64,000 nucleotides of DNA from Paenibacillus monticola (GTDB taxonomy: Bacteria; Bacillota; Bacilli; Paenibacillales; Paenibacillaceae). Under the pieces are notes generated by a model. That model saw nothing but the letters and a program-made list of their open reading frames with translations. It was not told where the DNA came from and searched no databases. Within the stretch, counting starts at the first letter, position 1; every line of letters begins with the position of its first letter. The DNA lies in the NCBI RefSeq assembly GCF_009664975.1, contig NZ_WJXB01000003.1, positions 248,001 to 312,000 of the forward strand, written 5' to 3'. Below, in pieces: positions 41,991 to 51,121 of the stretch. The position numbers and the translations under genes are program-made.

Positions 41991-43253
41991 TCAATCTGTC
42001 CCCGCATAAGAATGAAGTCCAGCGATGACCAGATTAACACCAACCAGGGTAAACATTACGACTAGAAAGCCGAGTACGGCGAGCCATGCGGATTTGCGCC
42101 CCTGCCATCCGCGAGCCAGCCGTAAGTGAAGATAAGCACTATAAAACAACCAAGTAATGAGTGCCCAGACTTCTTTGGGGTCCCATCCCCAGAATCTACC
42201 CCAAGCCACTTGAGCCCATATCATTGCAAAAATCAAAGCCCCCAGTGTAAATATAGGGAAACCTATTGCTATCGCCCTGTACGCAATCTCATCGAGGTCT
42301 CCCTCATCAATTCCGTCCATAACCGGATGAATCGCCTTGCCCAGCGGTTTGCGAGCAATAAGACGGATAACTCCATAAAGAAGCAGCCCGGAAATCAGTG
42401 ACCAGATAACAGTATTGAACTTCCGCCCTGCATTTACACCATTCATCCAAGCTGGCGCTTCGAAGAGTGGCGCTTTCATGCCAAGAAACGACTGGAAGCT
42501 CTCAATTTCGCTATGGTAAGGTGCCACAATCGGCGGCATTTTATAACTGACTTTCTCTATTGTACTATTTTCCTGCCCGGGGCTGTCAATCGTAACGTTC
42601 TGGCGAACAAAAACCGTTTCATATCCAGCGCCACGGAAAGCAAATACCGAGCCAAGAAAACCAATTATAACAATGATTGAAAACAGTGTAAATTCGACCA
42701 GCCGCTGCTGTTTGCGGTCGACTTTCTCTACACTGTCAAATTTCACAGTCCGCAAGAGATACATTAGTCCAGCGGCAAATCCAACCGCGAAAAATGATTC
42801 CCCAGTTGCAGCCAACGTAACGTGAATGTTCAAATAGATGGATTGCAAAGAAGGTATCAGCGGCTGGACCTCTTGTGGAAATACAGCTGCATACGCCATA
42901 ACAATAATGGAAATTGGAACAGCGAAGACACCCAGTATAATTTTGCGGTAGATTGCGAATATTACGGTAAAAGCTACCATAACCATCATCGATAAAAAAG
43001 TCATGAATTCATACATGTTACTAACGGGAATATGCCCTGAACCCATCCAGCGGGTCACAAAGTATGCTATGTGGCACAGCAAGCCAACAGAGGATACGGT
43101 GAAGGCAACTTTACCCCAGCGCGCTGTATGAGCCTTTGGATCGCGTCCGGACCATTTTCGGCCCATTATGGCGATAGTGAATAACATGAACGCGCCACTG
43201 TATAAGAAAAAAGCGGCAATAAAGACGTCACTGCTAAAATCGAGCAAGCTCAT
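41991..43253 (-). CDS. resC: Cytochrome c biogenesis protein ResC (CcsA/CcsB family)
   Basis: 420 residues, about eight to ten transmembrane segments, with the tryptophan-rich haem-handling motif WGRFWGWDPKEVWALITWL. Works with ResB in haem delivery and attachment to apocytochromes c (system II). Overlaps the resB stop by 4 nt. An external segment of about 70 residues precedes the last segments. Confidence 0.92.
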   Translation of the reverse strand: MSLLDFSSDVFIAAFFLYSGAFMLFTIAIMGRKWSGRDPKAHTARWGKVAFTVSSVGLLCHIAYFVTRWMGSGHIPVSNMYEFMTFLSMMVMVAFTVIFAIYRKIILGVFAVPISIIVMAYAAVFPQEVQPLIPSLQSIYLNIHVTLAATGESFFAVGFAAGLMYLLRTVKFDSVEKVDRKQQRLVEFTLFSIIVIIGFLGSVFAFRGAGYETVFVRQNVTIDSPGQENSTIEKVSYKMPPIVAPYHSEIESFQSFLGMKAPLFEAPAWMNGVNAGRKFNTVIWSLISGLLLYGVIRLIARKPLGKAIHPVMDGIDEGDLDEIAYRAIAIGFPIFTLGALIFAMIWAQVAWGRFWGWDPKEVWALITWLFYSAYLHLRLARGWQGRKSAWLAVLGFLVVMFTLVGVNLVIAGLHSYAGTD

Positions 43254-44935
43254 GCTAGACCTCCCCCGTTGTCCAAGGATTTTTCATCGACTGCCATGTC
43301 CACTCTTTCCAGAATAGAAACAATCTCGCGCCGGAAGCCGAACCAGTTCTTATTCGTATGTCCTCCAAGCGTTAGTTCTCCATTACTCACAATTAGCCAG
43401 ATGCGTCGATGTTGCCAATAAAAACCGAGCACCAGACCCAGCATAACGATTCCCGCTCCCAACCACACGAAAGGCATGGCCCGGTCCACACGTATATTCA
43501 GATAGGCTGTTGATTCTGCAAAGTCGACATCACTCATGTTGGCCACATCAAGTTCCAAAAAGCGGTCTTGGCCACCGAGCTTATCATTAATAGATGCCTG
43601 TTGGAACTGAGCCTTATCCACCTGTTTGGGAAAATAAAAGTATTGCTGACCGGCCGACGGAAGATCAGGTCCCTTGATCAGGAATAGAAATGCTGGTGCA
43701 TTCGGATAGGGCGACTTAGAGACGGGCTGACCCTCCTCGTTCAGACCAAAGTCCAGGTATTTCTCCTTCAGTGTCAGCGTATAAGGACCCACCTGAAAGC
43801 TCCGCTCTGGATTCTTCATCTCCAGCATAAACTTGCCGTAAGACTCTCCGTTCGCAGAATTGATCAGCTCCGGCTGCACTGAGCGCAGCACAGGAGTCAG
43901 GTCGTAGTCAAACTGATACGCTTTCAAACCTTTGTATTCCAAAGGAGAATTAACCTGAATATCATGCGCTGCTACTTCGGACAGCTGTGGCTCCTTAGAC
44001 GGGTCGATACAATCCGCAGTACATTGATACAATACCGCGCTTGTTTGATACAGTTTTGGAAGAACCTTTTTGCCACGGAACTCCTCGGGCATCTCTTCCT
44101 CCGTGTAGAACTCGACCTTGAATTTCTCGTTCTTTAAATAATAGGTCGTGTCCGGAATTCGGGTAATTTCCCCTTGCGGAAAAGCTAAATGCTGATCCAT
44201 ATTAAGTCCTGGCAAGCCTCTCGCTAGTACCGCAAGCAGAAAAATGATAAGACCGATATGTATTACATAGGGTCCCCACCGGCTGAAGCGGTGCTTCTCA
44301 GCCAGCAGAGCACCCCCATCCACCTTGACACGATAGCCTTTTTTCTTCAATGGCTGAAGTAGGCGTGTTACCCAGACCTCCGGATCTTCCTCTATATTAG
44401 CTATCAAGACGACCTTCTGCCGGGTTAAAAACTGCCGATGCTTGCGAATCTTCTGTCTTGTTAATGCCTTATATAGCGGAAGCACCCGATCCAGGCTGCA
44501 GATAACCAGTGAAGCGCCGATCATCACAAGCAAAGACACAAACCACCAGGACTCATAAGTATGGGAGAAGCCCAGTGTGTAATAAATTTGTCCTGCTGCT
44601 CCATACTGTTCCTTGTAATAGGTGGAGGCATCAATATTCAAAAAGGTGCTTTCCTGTGGAAAAACTGTACCTAGCATGGAGCCCAACAGGGTCAGTACAA
44701 TCAGGTAAATCGCTATTTTGACCGAAGAGAAGAAGTTCCAAATGAGATCAATAACGCCTGGATTGACACGCTGGGAACGGCGGGCAACACCATCATAGCG
44801 CATTTCAAGGTTCTCGCTGGAATCAAACTCCTCACCAATCGGCTTGCCGCAGGCTTCGCAGAGAACAGTACCTACAGGGTTCTGGTGACCGCATTCACAT
44901 TTAGTGTTGGCAATAAAAGGCGCATGCCCCATCAT
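43250..44935 (-). CDS. resB: Cytochrome c biogenesis protein ResB with an N-terminal zinc ribbon
   Basis: 561 residues. Ccs1/ResB family: four transmembrane segments and a large external domain. The N-terminal 50 residues carry a zinc-ribbon pattern NTKCECGHQNPVGTVLCEACG (CxC, then CxxC), not part of the usual ResB core. The membrane domain begins with VNPGVIDLIWNFFSSVK. Overlaps the resA stop by 4 nt. Confidence 0.9.
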   Translation of the reverse strand: MMGHAPFIANTKCECGHQNPVGTVLCEACGKPIGEEFDSSENLEMRYDGVARRSQRVNPGVIDLIWNFFSSVKIAIYLIVLTLLGSMLGTVFPQESTFLNIDASTYYKEQYGAAGQIYYTLGFSHTYESWWFVSLLVMIGASLVICSLDRVLPLYKALTRQKIRKHRQFLTRQKVVLIANIEEDPEVWVTRLLQPLKKKGYRVKVDGGALLAEKHRFSRWGPYVIHIGLIIFLLAVLARGLPGLNMDQHLAFPQGEITRIPDTTYYLKNEKFKVEFYTEEEMPEEFRGKKVLPKLYQTSAVLYQCTADCIDPSKEPQLSEVAAHDIQVNSPLEYKGLKAYQFDYDLTPVLRSVQPELINSANGESYGKFMLEMKNPERSFQVGPYTLTLKEKYLDFGLNEEGQPVSKSPYPNAPAFLFLIKGPDLPSAGQQYFYFPKQVDKAQFQQASINDKLGGQDRFLELDVANMSDVDFAESTAYLNIRVDRAMPFVWLGAGIVMLGLVLGFYWQHRRIWLIVSNGELTLGGHTNKNWFGFRREIVSILERVDMAVDEKSLDNGGGLA

Positions 44936-45456
44936 CGACTCACCAGCTTCCCAATTTGAGCATCCAGTGTACTTAAATCAAGCTGGCCAATGTGAATACT
45001 GTCCACTTTCCCCTTTGAATTAATGAAGAAGGTAGTTGGCATCGGTGAAATTCCGTAGCTCCGCACCGCATCTCTCCCGGTGTCCATAACCACTGGAAAA
45101 TTGATGCCAACCATCTTCACAAAATTCTCGACAGTCATCTGATCCTCACCAACATTTACTCCTACGACTACAACGCCTTGGTCGCGCCATTTCTCCCACT
45201 GGGCCTGGAGAGCCGGCATTTCTTGGACACAAGGACTGCACCAGGAGCCCCAGAAATTCAGTACTACAGCCTTGCCCTTATATTGTTTTAACGTGTGGGT
45301 CTGGCCGTCAAGGCCGAGAAGCTCGAAGGACGGGGCTCTACTGCCTTCCTTAGGTTTTCCGTCTCCACCAAACACTGAGGAGCCAATTGCATAACCTCCC
45401 AGCAGAACTATTAGAAACAGGATCACGATTTGTATCGGCTTTCTTGCTTTCCCCAC
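44932..45456 (-). CDS. resA: Thiol-disulfide oxidoreductase ResA
   Basis: 174 residues from GTG 45456 (GGGGG upstream). N-terminal signal anchor (about 9-28), then a thioredoxin domain with the active site WCSPC; B. subtilis ResA has CEPC, so the X-X pair differs. It keeps apocytochrome c cysteines reduced. An AT-rich region upstream contains TTGTGA (45537-45542) and TATAAT (45521-45526) only 10 nt apart, more like an operator than a promoter pair. Confidence 0.92.
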   Translation of the reverse strand: MGKARKPIQIVILFLIVLLGGYAIGSSVFGGDGKPKEGSRAPSFELLGLDGQTHTLKQYKGKAVVLNFWGSWCSPCVQEMPALQAQWEKWRDQGVVVVGVNVGEDQMTVENFVKMVGINFPVVMDTGRDAVRSYGISPMPTTFFINSKGKVDSIHIGQLDLSTLDAQIGKLVSR

Positions 45457-45566
45457 ACGCGATGCCCCCTTCTGTGACAGAATTCATACTTAAGTTAATA
45501 GGTGTGAACATCCTATGAACATTATAACGAATATTGTCACAACTTTAGGGGCTTTAATTGTGAACT

Positions 45567-46325
45567 TTATGTGTCTTTACGTGGTGTTCTTTCTTTTAGC
45601 AATCCCGCTTGGGCAATTTGCTGCAGATGGTTGATTTCATCCTTGGTCAAATGGCGGTATGAGCCTCGTTTTAAATTTTGCAGCAAAATATCCCCGAATG
45701 AAATCCGCTTCAAGCGAATCACGGGGTGAGAAATCGCTTCGAACATCCGTCGCACCTGACGGTTGCGTCCCTCGTGAATGGTAATGCTGATTACCGATTC
45801 TTTGTTTCCTTCGCCAATATCCTTGTACTCCACTTCAGCTGGAGCAGTCATACCGTCTTCCAGCTTGATGCCTGTCTTGAGCTTGTCCAGCGCAGAACCG
45901 TGCGGTACTCCCTTGACCGTGGCGTGATACGTCTTGGGAACATGATGCTTAGGATGGGTCAGCAGGTTAGCGAACTCACCATCATTCGTCAGCAGCAGCA
46001 ATCCTTCTGTATCATAATCCAGACGGCCAACGGGATATACACGCTCGTTAATACCCTTTAGGTAATCCGTTACCACTTTGCGCCCCTTAGGATCGGAAGC
46101 ACTCGTAATGACACCCTTAGGCTTGTTGAACATAATATAGATTTTATTCTCGCTCCGGATCAATCTGCCGGAAACTTTAATAATATCTTGTGCGGGGTCA
46201 ACCTTTGTGCCAAGCGTAGTTACGAGTTCCCCGTTGACTTCCACTTTACCGGCCAAAATCATTTCTTCACACTTGCGTCTGGACGCTACACCTGCTTGCG
46301 CCAAAATTTTCTGTAATCTTTCCAT
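45567..46325 (-). CDS. rluB: 23S rRNA pseudouridine synthase RluB family
   Basis: 252 residues. N-terminal S4 domain (MERLQKILAQAGVASRRKCEEMI) then the RsuA/RluB catalytic domain with the nucleophilic Asp in GRLDYDTEGLLLLTNDG. Modifies a single uridine in 23S rRNA. Follows the spm genes and precedes resA as in B. subtilis. Confidence 0.93.
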   Translation of the reverse strand: MERLQKILAQAGVASRRKCEEMILAGKVEVNGELVTTLGTKVDPAQDIIKVSGRLIRSENKIYIMFNKPKGVITSASDPKGRKVVTDYLKGINERVYPVGRLDYDTEGLLLLTNDGEFANLLTHPKHHVPKTYHATVKGVPHGSALDKLKTGIKLEDGMTAPAEVEYKDIGEGNKESVISITIHEGRNRQVRRMFEAISHPVIRLKRISFGDILLQNLKRGSYRHLTKDEINHLQQIAQAGLLKERTPRKDT

Positions 46326-46345
46326 ATTCGACTAGTCACCTCAGA

Positions 46346-46690
46346 TTAATGATAACCATCAGAGGGATAAATCACAAGTTCATTCCACGGAAAAAATGTC
46401 CCAGGACAGGAATTCGTATGGTGTTCGATGATTAATGGTGAGATTTGATAGCGTTCAGCCAGCTCAAAAATAAGTTTTCCTGTTGCAAAAAGCTGTTCCT
46501 TCCTGCCCGCTTGTGAAGGAGCACTCTCCTTCTTGCTGAAATCACCCTCGAGACAGAGGTGAATATAGTCAGGATCTGTCAGCAGTGGTGCAGCATAAAT
46601 GTCCCCCTCTGACCCTATCCAAAAATCGAAGCCTTTACCATTAATTGATGGGCAGCGGGAATGATGTAGAATTAATCCTTTGTATTTCAT
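46346..46690 (-). CDS. N-acetylmuramoyl-L-alanine amidase-like protein (small, PGRP type)
   Basis: 114 residues from ATG 46690 (GGAGG 10 nt upstream). LILHHSRCPSINGKGFDFWI, IHLCLEGDF and IEHHTNSCPGTFFPW contain His and Cys in the order of the zinc ligands of the amidase_2/PGRP fold (HxH near the start, H and CPG near the end). No signal peptide is seen, so it might act inside a compartment of the sporangium. It lies between rluB and spmB, where B. subtilis has no such gene. Smaller than usual amidases. Confidence 0.65.
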   Translation of the reverse strand: MKYKGLILHHSRCPSINGKGFDFWIGSEGDIYAAPLLTDPDYIHLCLEGDFSKKESAPSQAGRKEQLFATGKLIFELAERYQISPLIIEHHTNSCPGTFFPWNELVIYPSDGYH

Positions 46691-46831
46691 TGGATGTCTG
46701 CCTCCCTCCATATTGCTGCAATAGCATATGTTAGGGAGGAGGGCGGGGTGACACCAACCATATTTTTTGTTGGAGGAAAAGGCCCTTTGACTAGGGTAAC
46801 TGCGAGGAAGTTTGGACTTGAGGGTCGCTTG

Positions 46832-47365
46832 CTACCCGAATACCATGAGGCAAATAGCGATGGCAGCGACAAAGCCGACAATATCAGAGAAGAGGCCGAC
46901 CTTGAGCGCATAACGGCCATTACGGACCCCAACAGCTCCGAAATATACGGTCAACACGTAGAGGGTCGTGTCCGTGCTGCCCTGGATGGTTGAGGCAATC
47001 ATTCCGATTAGGGAGTCTGGACCATGGACACGAATGAGGTCAGTGGTATAGGCGAGCGACCCAGTGCCCGTAAGCGGCCGCAGAAGACCCAGTGGCAATA
47101 CTTCTGGGGGCACTCCCAAACCTTGCAACGCAGGGGCTATGAAGCCCATCAGGAAGTCCAACGCCCCAGAGGCGCGGAAGACACTGATGGCTACCAACAT
47201 CCCCACTAAAGGTGGGATGATGGCGACAGCAGTACCAAAGCCATCCTTCGCCCCTTCTACAAAGGACTCATACACAGGAACCTTCCGCGTAAAAGCGTAG
47301 AGCGGAATAAACGTAATCATGACCGGTATAGCCCATGATGATAGCAGGCTGATCCATTCAAACAT
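46832..47365 (-). CDS. spmB: Spore maturation protein B
   Basis: 177 residues, about five transmembrane segments, nucleoside-transporter-gate (YjiH/SpmB) family. GFGTAVAIIPPLVGMLVAISVFRASGALD and GTGSLAYTTDLI are typical. Needed with SpmA for full dehydration of the spore core. The 141 nt between it and the amidase-like gene contain nothing I can support. Confidence 0.93.
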   Translation of the reverse strand: MFEWISLLSSWAIPVMITFIPLYAFTRKVPVYESFVEGAKDGFGTAVAIIPPLVGMLVAISVFRASGALDFLMGFIAPALQGLGVPPEVLPLGLLRPLTGTGSLAYTTDLIRVHGPDSLIGMIASTIQGSTDTTLYVLTVYFGAVGVRNGRYALKVGLFSDIVGFVAAIAICLMVFG

Positions 47366-47372
47366 GGGACGA

Positions 47373-48038
47373 TCATCCTTTCAAAGAAGTATGCGGTAGC
47401 TTGGTACTCCCACGATCAGAGTCTCCGTGCCCCACTGCCGGAGGCTTCGGCGGCCTGCGCAGCAAAGACATCCGCCGGAACATTCTGTCGGCAGCAATGG
47501 CTGCCAAAGTGGCTACAGCAGTTGCTGCCAGCGTAGTGCCCACGATGCCAGCCGGGTCTGCCGAGCCATAGTTAAGTCGAATGGCAATCAACGTTGCCGG
47601 GATAAGTGTTATGCTCGCCGTGTTAAGGGCTAGTAAAGTACACATGGCCGGTGTAGCGGTATCTTTGTCCGGATTAAGCTTCTGTAGCTCTTGCATCGCC
47701 TTGATCCCCATCGGTGTTGCCGCGTTGCCTAATCCCAGTAGATTCGCACTCATATTGGATAGAATATAGCCGATAGCCGGATGCCCCTTCGGAACGTCAG
47801 GAAATAAAAAAGAAACCACAGGACCAAGCGCACTGGCGATTTTTTTGAGCAGTCCTGAATCTTCAGCGATTCGCATAATCCCAAGCCAGAACACAAGCAC
47901 ACTGATTAAACCAAAGCTTACAGTAACGCCATTCTTTGCTCCGTCAAATACAGCGGCTGTAAACTCATCCATGCGGCCATTAACGGCTGCGAACAGAAAG
48001 CCGATGACGATCATTCCCAGCCAGATCCCGTTAATCAT
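47373..48038 (-). CDS. spmA: Spore maturation protein A
   Basis: 221 residues, multiple transmembrane segments. MINGIWLGMIVIGFLFA, then GLISVLVFWLGIMRIAEDSGL and NLLGLGNAATPMGIKAM are typical of SpmA. Directly upstream of spmB (7 nt) and downstream of the carboxypeptidase gene, so dacB-spmA-spmB appears to be one sporulation operon as in B. subtilis. The last 25 residues are polar and probably cytoplasmic. Confidence 0.93.
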   Translation of the reverse strand: MINGIWLGMIVIGFLFAAVNGRMDEFTAAVFDGAKNGVTVSFGLISVLVFWLGIMRIAEDSGLLKKIASALGPVVSFLFPDVPKGHPAIGYILSNMSANLLGLGNAATPMGIKAMQELQKLNPDKDTATPAMCTLLALNTASITLIPATLIAIRLNYGSADPAGIVGTTLAATAVATLAAIAADRMFRRMSLLRRPPKPPAVGHGDSDRGSTKLPHTSLKG

Positions 48039-48056
48039 GGATATACCTCCTTCTAC

Positions 48057-49244
48057 TCATCTTTCAAAAAGTGCCCGAAAGGCGCTGCCCAGTGCCTGCA
48101 GCCAATTATCTGTGGGATAAATAGGCGCAGTAACTGCACTGAACTTCTTAACATAAGCAGATTGCTCCGGCGGTAAATGATCAGGTGCATACACCGGGAT
48201 ACGGCCAATTTCCTGGCCGCCCAGCTGGAGCACTAGAAATCCTCCAAGTCCAAAGCTACTGCCTCTAGGCTGTTTTGAGGTCGTTACTTGCTTCTGGTTA
48301 AGGACCAGCTTCGTAACAAGTCGTTCCTGTTCTCCCTGACCAAACGGATAAGCAAAATCTTTGCCTGTCACGAGGGTGTAACCACTAACGGCATCGCCCC
48401 GTTCGATTAATCTTTTGAGCGGATAGTGATTGAAGCCGAAATTTAGCAGTGAAGCATGATCATTCCAGTCATCACCATCGTTCAGGGTCACTACAACCAG
48501 TTGTTGACCGTTTCTTGTAGCTGAACTGACCAGGCAGCGGAGCGCTTTTTTCGTATACCCTGTCTTCACTCCATCTGCTCCTTCATACAGGCGCAGCATT
48601 TTATTCTTATTGCTCCATTTATAATCCCATTTCTCTTCAGGGTTATCTGCTGTTTTTTCCGGGGTCTTCACAATCTCCTTAAATACAGGATTATGGAGCG
48701 CGTAAGCCGTCAGCACAGCTAAGTCATTTGCAGTGGAATAATGCCCCTCGGCATCAAGACCATGCGGATTGGCGAAATGGGTATGAGTCAGCCCTAGTTC
48801 CTTTGCCTTGGCGTTCATCATATAAACGAAACCCTCTTCCGATCCGCCAACATGCTCGGCAATAGCCGTAGCTGCATCATTCCCCGAGCGCAACATCAGA
48901 CCGTAAAGCATATTTTCCAAAGTCATCTCTTCACCCATTTTTAAGAAAAGCGACGAACCTTCCTTAGCGAACGCGTTCTTTCCAACTTTGACCTTAGTCG
49001 TTAAATCACCATTCTCAATAGCGACTAAGGCGGTCATAATTTTGGTTAGGCTGGCTATCAGCATGGGCTCATCCCCTCGGCTGCTGTAAAGAATCCGCCC
49101 GGATTCAACATCGATCAGCGTTGCCGCCCGTGCATGGGTGGAGATGGAGCTGTTCTCTGCTTGGAGTGAAGTCAGCGGCGTCAGAAAGAGCAATAAAGCA
49201 CACAATATTAAGGCGAATGGCCATTTACGGGTTGTTATCTTCAT
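48057..49244 (-). CDS. dacB: D-alanyl-D-alanine carboxypeptidase (DacB/DacF, sporulation type)
   Basis: 395 residues from ATG 49244 (GGAGG 6 nt upstream). Signal peptide (about 1-30), then penicillin-binding catalytic motifs SLTK, SGN and KTG (in DGVKTGYTKKA). Trims peptide side chains in cortex peptidoglycan. Precedes spmA-spmB. Start of the upstream MN is too close to the ribosome binding site. Confidence 0.92.
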   Translation of the reverse strand: MKITTRKWPFALILCALLLFLTPLTSLQAENSSISTHARAATLIDVESGRILYSSRGDEPMLIASLTKIMTALVAIENGDLTTKVKVGKNAFAKEGSSLFLKMGEEMTLENMLYGLMLRSGNDAATAIAEHVGGSEEGFVYMMNAKAKELGLTHTHFANPHGLDAEGHYSTANDLAVLTAYALHNPVFKEIVKTPEKTADNPEEKWDYKWSNKNKMLRLYEGADGVKTGYTKKALRCLVSSATRNGQQLVVVTLNDGDDWNDHASLLNFGFNHYPLKRLIERGDAVSGYTLVTGKDFAYPFGQGEQERLVTKLVLNQKQVTTSKQPRGSSFGLGGFLVLQLGGQEIGRIPVYAPDHLPPEQSAYVKKFSAVTAPIYPTDNWLQALGSAFRALFER

Positions 49245-49360
49245 GTTCATCCTCCGGCTTCTTATCAGTTCTTGAGCTACATGCTAAGATTTTCATTGTG
49301 TTGTACAAGTGTATGCGCTGCGGTGGGATGGTATGTCCTTCTCTACTCCCGTTCTACGCA

Positions 49361-49382
49361 AAAAGGAGACACTCCCCCTTTA
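49361..49382 (-). terminator. Probable terminator after gerW
   Basis: AAGGGGGAG-TGT-CTCCTTTTT hairpin-like sequence on the minus strand. Short stem, moderate confidence. Confidence 0.55.
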
Positions 49383-49449
49383 GAGGCCATGTCCCCGATC
49401 CAGAATATAGTTATGCAGACTTGAAGGTAACATCCATTGTGATATTCAG

Positions 49450-49944
49450 CTAGATAGACGAGTGAGTGGATACGTTTGACGGTACAGCTTCACCTTTAAC
49501 TGCAGTATGAGTTACAGTCTCTGATTCAACATTAGGGGACTGAAACATATTTTGTATCTTATCAAGCAGTGCTGGTGTGGAATCGATAATTTTCTCGAAC
49601 AGATGGGTCTGGTTGTCGAGCGGTACGATATGTACGCCCTCTTTGCCCACAACAAGAAAAGCAATTGGACGAATGGATACGCCGCCCCCGCTACCGCCTC
49701 CAAATGGGAGCATCTTGACTCCACCTTGGCCCCCTGCTCCAGTTCCATTTACACTCGGTGTTTCATCATCAATCCGGAAGTCACTACCGCCGGCTGCAAA
49801 CCCAAACGCAACTTTACTGATAGGCAGAATGACACTGCCGTCTGGTGTCTCAACTGGATCTCCTACAATCGTATTCACATCCACCATACCTTTAATATTC
49901 TCCATCGCAGTCTGCATTAGACCCTGAATAGGATGGTCACTCAT
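49450..49944 (-). CDS. ytfJ: GerW family spore protein (YtfJ)
   Basis: 164 residues. MSDHPIQGLMQTAMENIKGMVDVNTIVGDPVETPDG with a Gly-rich middle (GGGSGGGVS) is typical of YtfJ/GerW, a spore protein needed for L-alanine germination in B. subtilis. Adjacent to a DUF2953 protein as ytfI-ytfJ are in B. subtilis. C-terminal 25 residues are Thr/Val/Ser-rich. Confidence 0.92.
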   Translation of the reverse strand: MSDHPIQGLMQTAMENIKGMVDVNTIVGDPVETPDGSVILPISKVAFGFAAGGSDFRIDDETPSVNGTGAGGQGGVKMLPFGGGSGGGVSIRPIAFLVVGKEGVHIVPLDNQTHLFEKIIDSTPALLDKIQNMFQSPNVESETVTHTAVKGEAVPSNVSTHSSI

Positions 49945-50038
49945 ATTATTCTCCTCCTTTGGTTTCTTTATATAGTAAATATCATCTACAGCTTATATCA
50001 TCCCCACCTCCACAGCTTTGTATGTATTGGCTTTAGTT

Positions 50039-50755
50039 TCAGCCTTCTGTTTCTGCAAAGGACTTATGGTGTTTACTGCCTAACAGTTGTTTCCATTGCT
50101 TCAGTCCACCTTCCGCTCTAAAAGCACGTATCAGGAGTAATACGCCGGCATAGAGTCCATAGGCTACGGATATTTTTCCGGTACATACTAGTTCTGTGGA
50201 GAAGCTAAGATCATCCTGGAATACAGGCTTAACAAACAAGCGCGGGCTACTTTCCAGCTTAACCCACTGTGAGATCCAACCGATGACACACCATTTCATT
50301 CCCCACAACGCGCCCGCCGCAGTGGCTGTTCCCGCAGCATCACCGAGTGAGAAATCTGTTGACCAATCGAGTTTTGTTATTTTGACATGAGCTAGGGTAG
50401 CCTGGAACCATTTCTTAAATCCATAGGTCGCTTTCAGCACCTTCTTAATGTCATCCAGCCAACGGCTCACTTTTTCCTTATCGATATTTTCTTCATTATC
50501 CTCTTTATCACTTCTTATTGGCGCTACTCCACTTTCTTCCAGCTTCACCTTGACTCCCCGCTCTATTCCTTCATATACCAACTTCGGGAGTTCATAATGA
50601 AACCTGATCCATCCAAAAAGAGTTCTAACGTCTAGCTCCACCCGATCGTCCTTTCCAAGACGGCATAACCGGAAATGAAAATCGATAGAAGAAGACAATA
50701 TTAGCACAAAACCTAAGAGCAATAAGGCGAGGGGTATTGCGAGCCATAACGTCAC
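50039..50755 (-). CDS. ytfI: DUF2953 (YtfI-like) membrane protein
   Basis: 238 residues. N-terminal transmembrane segment (about 3-23) then a domain with TLFGWIRFHYELPKLVYEG and the later LGDAAGTATAAGALWGMKWCV, which is hydrophobic. DUF2953 proteins of unknown function sit next to ytfJ in spore formers. The 366-base gap upstream (50756-51121) holds two hairpins and the scpB terminator, but no gene I can support. Confidence 0.8.
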   Translation of the reverse strand: MTLWLAIPLALLLLGFVLILSSSIDFHFRLCRLGKDDRVELDVRTLFGWIRFHYELPKLVYEGIERGVKVKLEESGVAPIRSDKEDNEENIDKEKVSRWLDDIKKVLKATYGFKKWFQATLAHVKITKLDWSTDFSLGDAAGTATAAGALWGMKWCVIGWISQWVKLESSPRLFVKPVFQDDLSFSTELVCTGKISVAYGLYAGVLLLIRAFRAEGGLKQWKQLLGSKHHKSFAETEG

Positions 50756-50962
50756 GTGTTAACCTCCAAGCAACCTCATTAATAGAAACCTTTAGTTTAG
50801 TATGGCAATTAATGCCGGAGAAAATTCGAATATATGTAAAAATGATTGTGTATTCCTAAATAAAAATGCCAAGAAGAAACGACTTTGCTGTCTTTTACAT
50901 GGACGGCACCCGTTTCTTCGAGAAATATAAGGATAATTTATCGTGCTAAAATTCTTAAATTT

Positions 50963-51007
50963 AAAAAAGCACTGCTCCCAAGCTTGTTAGCCTGTGAAAC
51001 AGTGCTT
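50963..51007 (-). terminator. Terminator after scpB
   Basis: AAGCACTG...CAGTGCTT stem followed by six T on the minus strand. A second hairpin (AGAAACG/CGTTTCT, 50874-50922) lies downstream. Confidence 0.8.
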
Positions 51008-51121
51008 ATCAGTTCTCTATTCAACAGAAAAGATTAAACATGCTGTTATGCTGTGTCCAAATCCGCAATTAGATCTGCAGTATCCTGATAAACCGATTCG
51101 GTCATTGAAATTCCAAATGTA

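Noticed and set aside
45521..45542. TTGTGA and TATAAT near resA as a sigma-A promoter or Rex/ResD site
   Set aside because: The 10-nt spacing is too short for a promoter, and the half-site lacks the second arm of a Rex box; possible ResD-like element only.
46687..46993. Open frames on both strands between the amidase-like gene and spmB
   Set aside because: They mirror spmB coding sequence in other frames and have no start signals of their own.
51040..51110. A 19-codon frame after scpB (MTESVYQDTADLIADLDTA)
   Set aside because: No convincing ribosome binding site (only GGAATTT); too short to support without conservation data.
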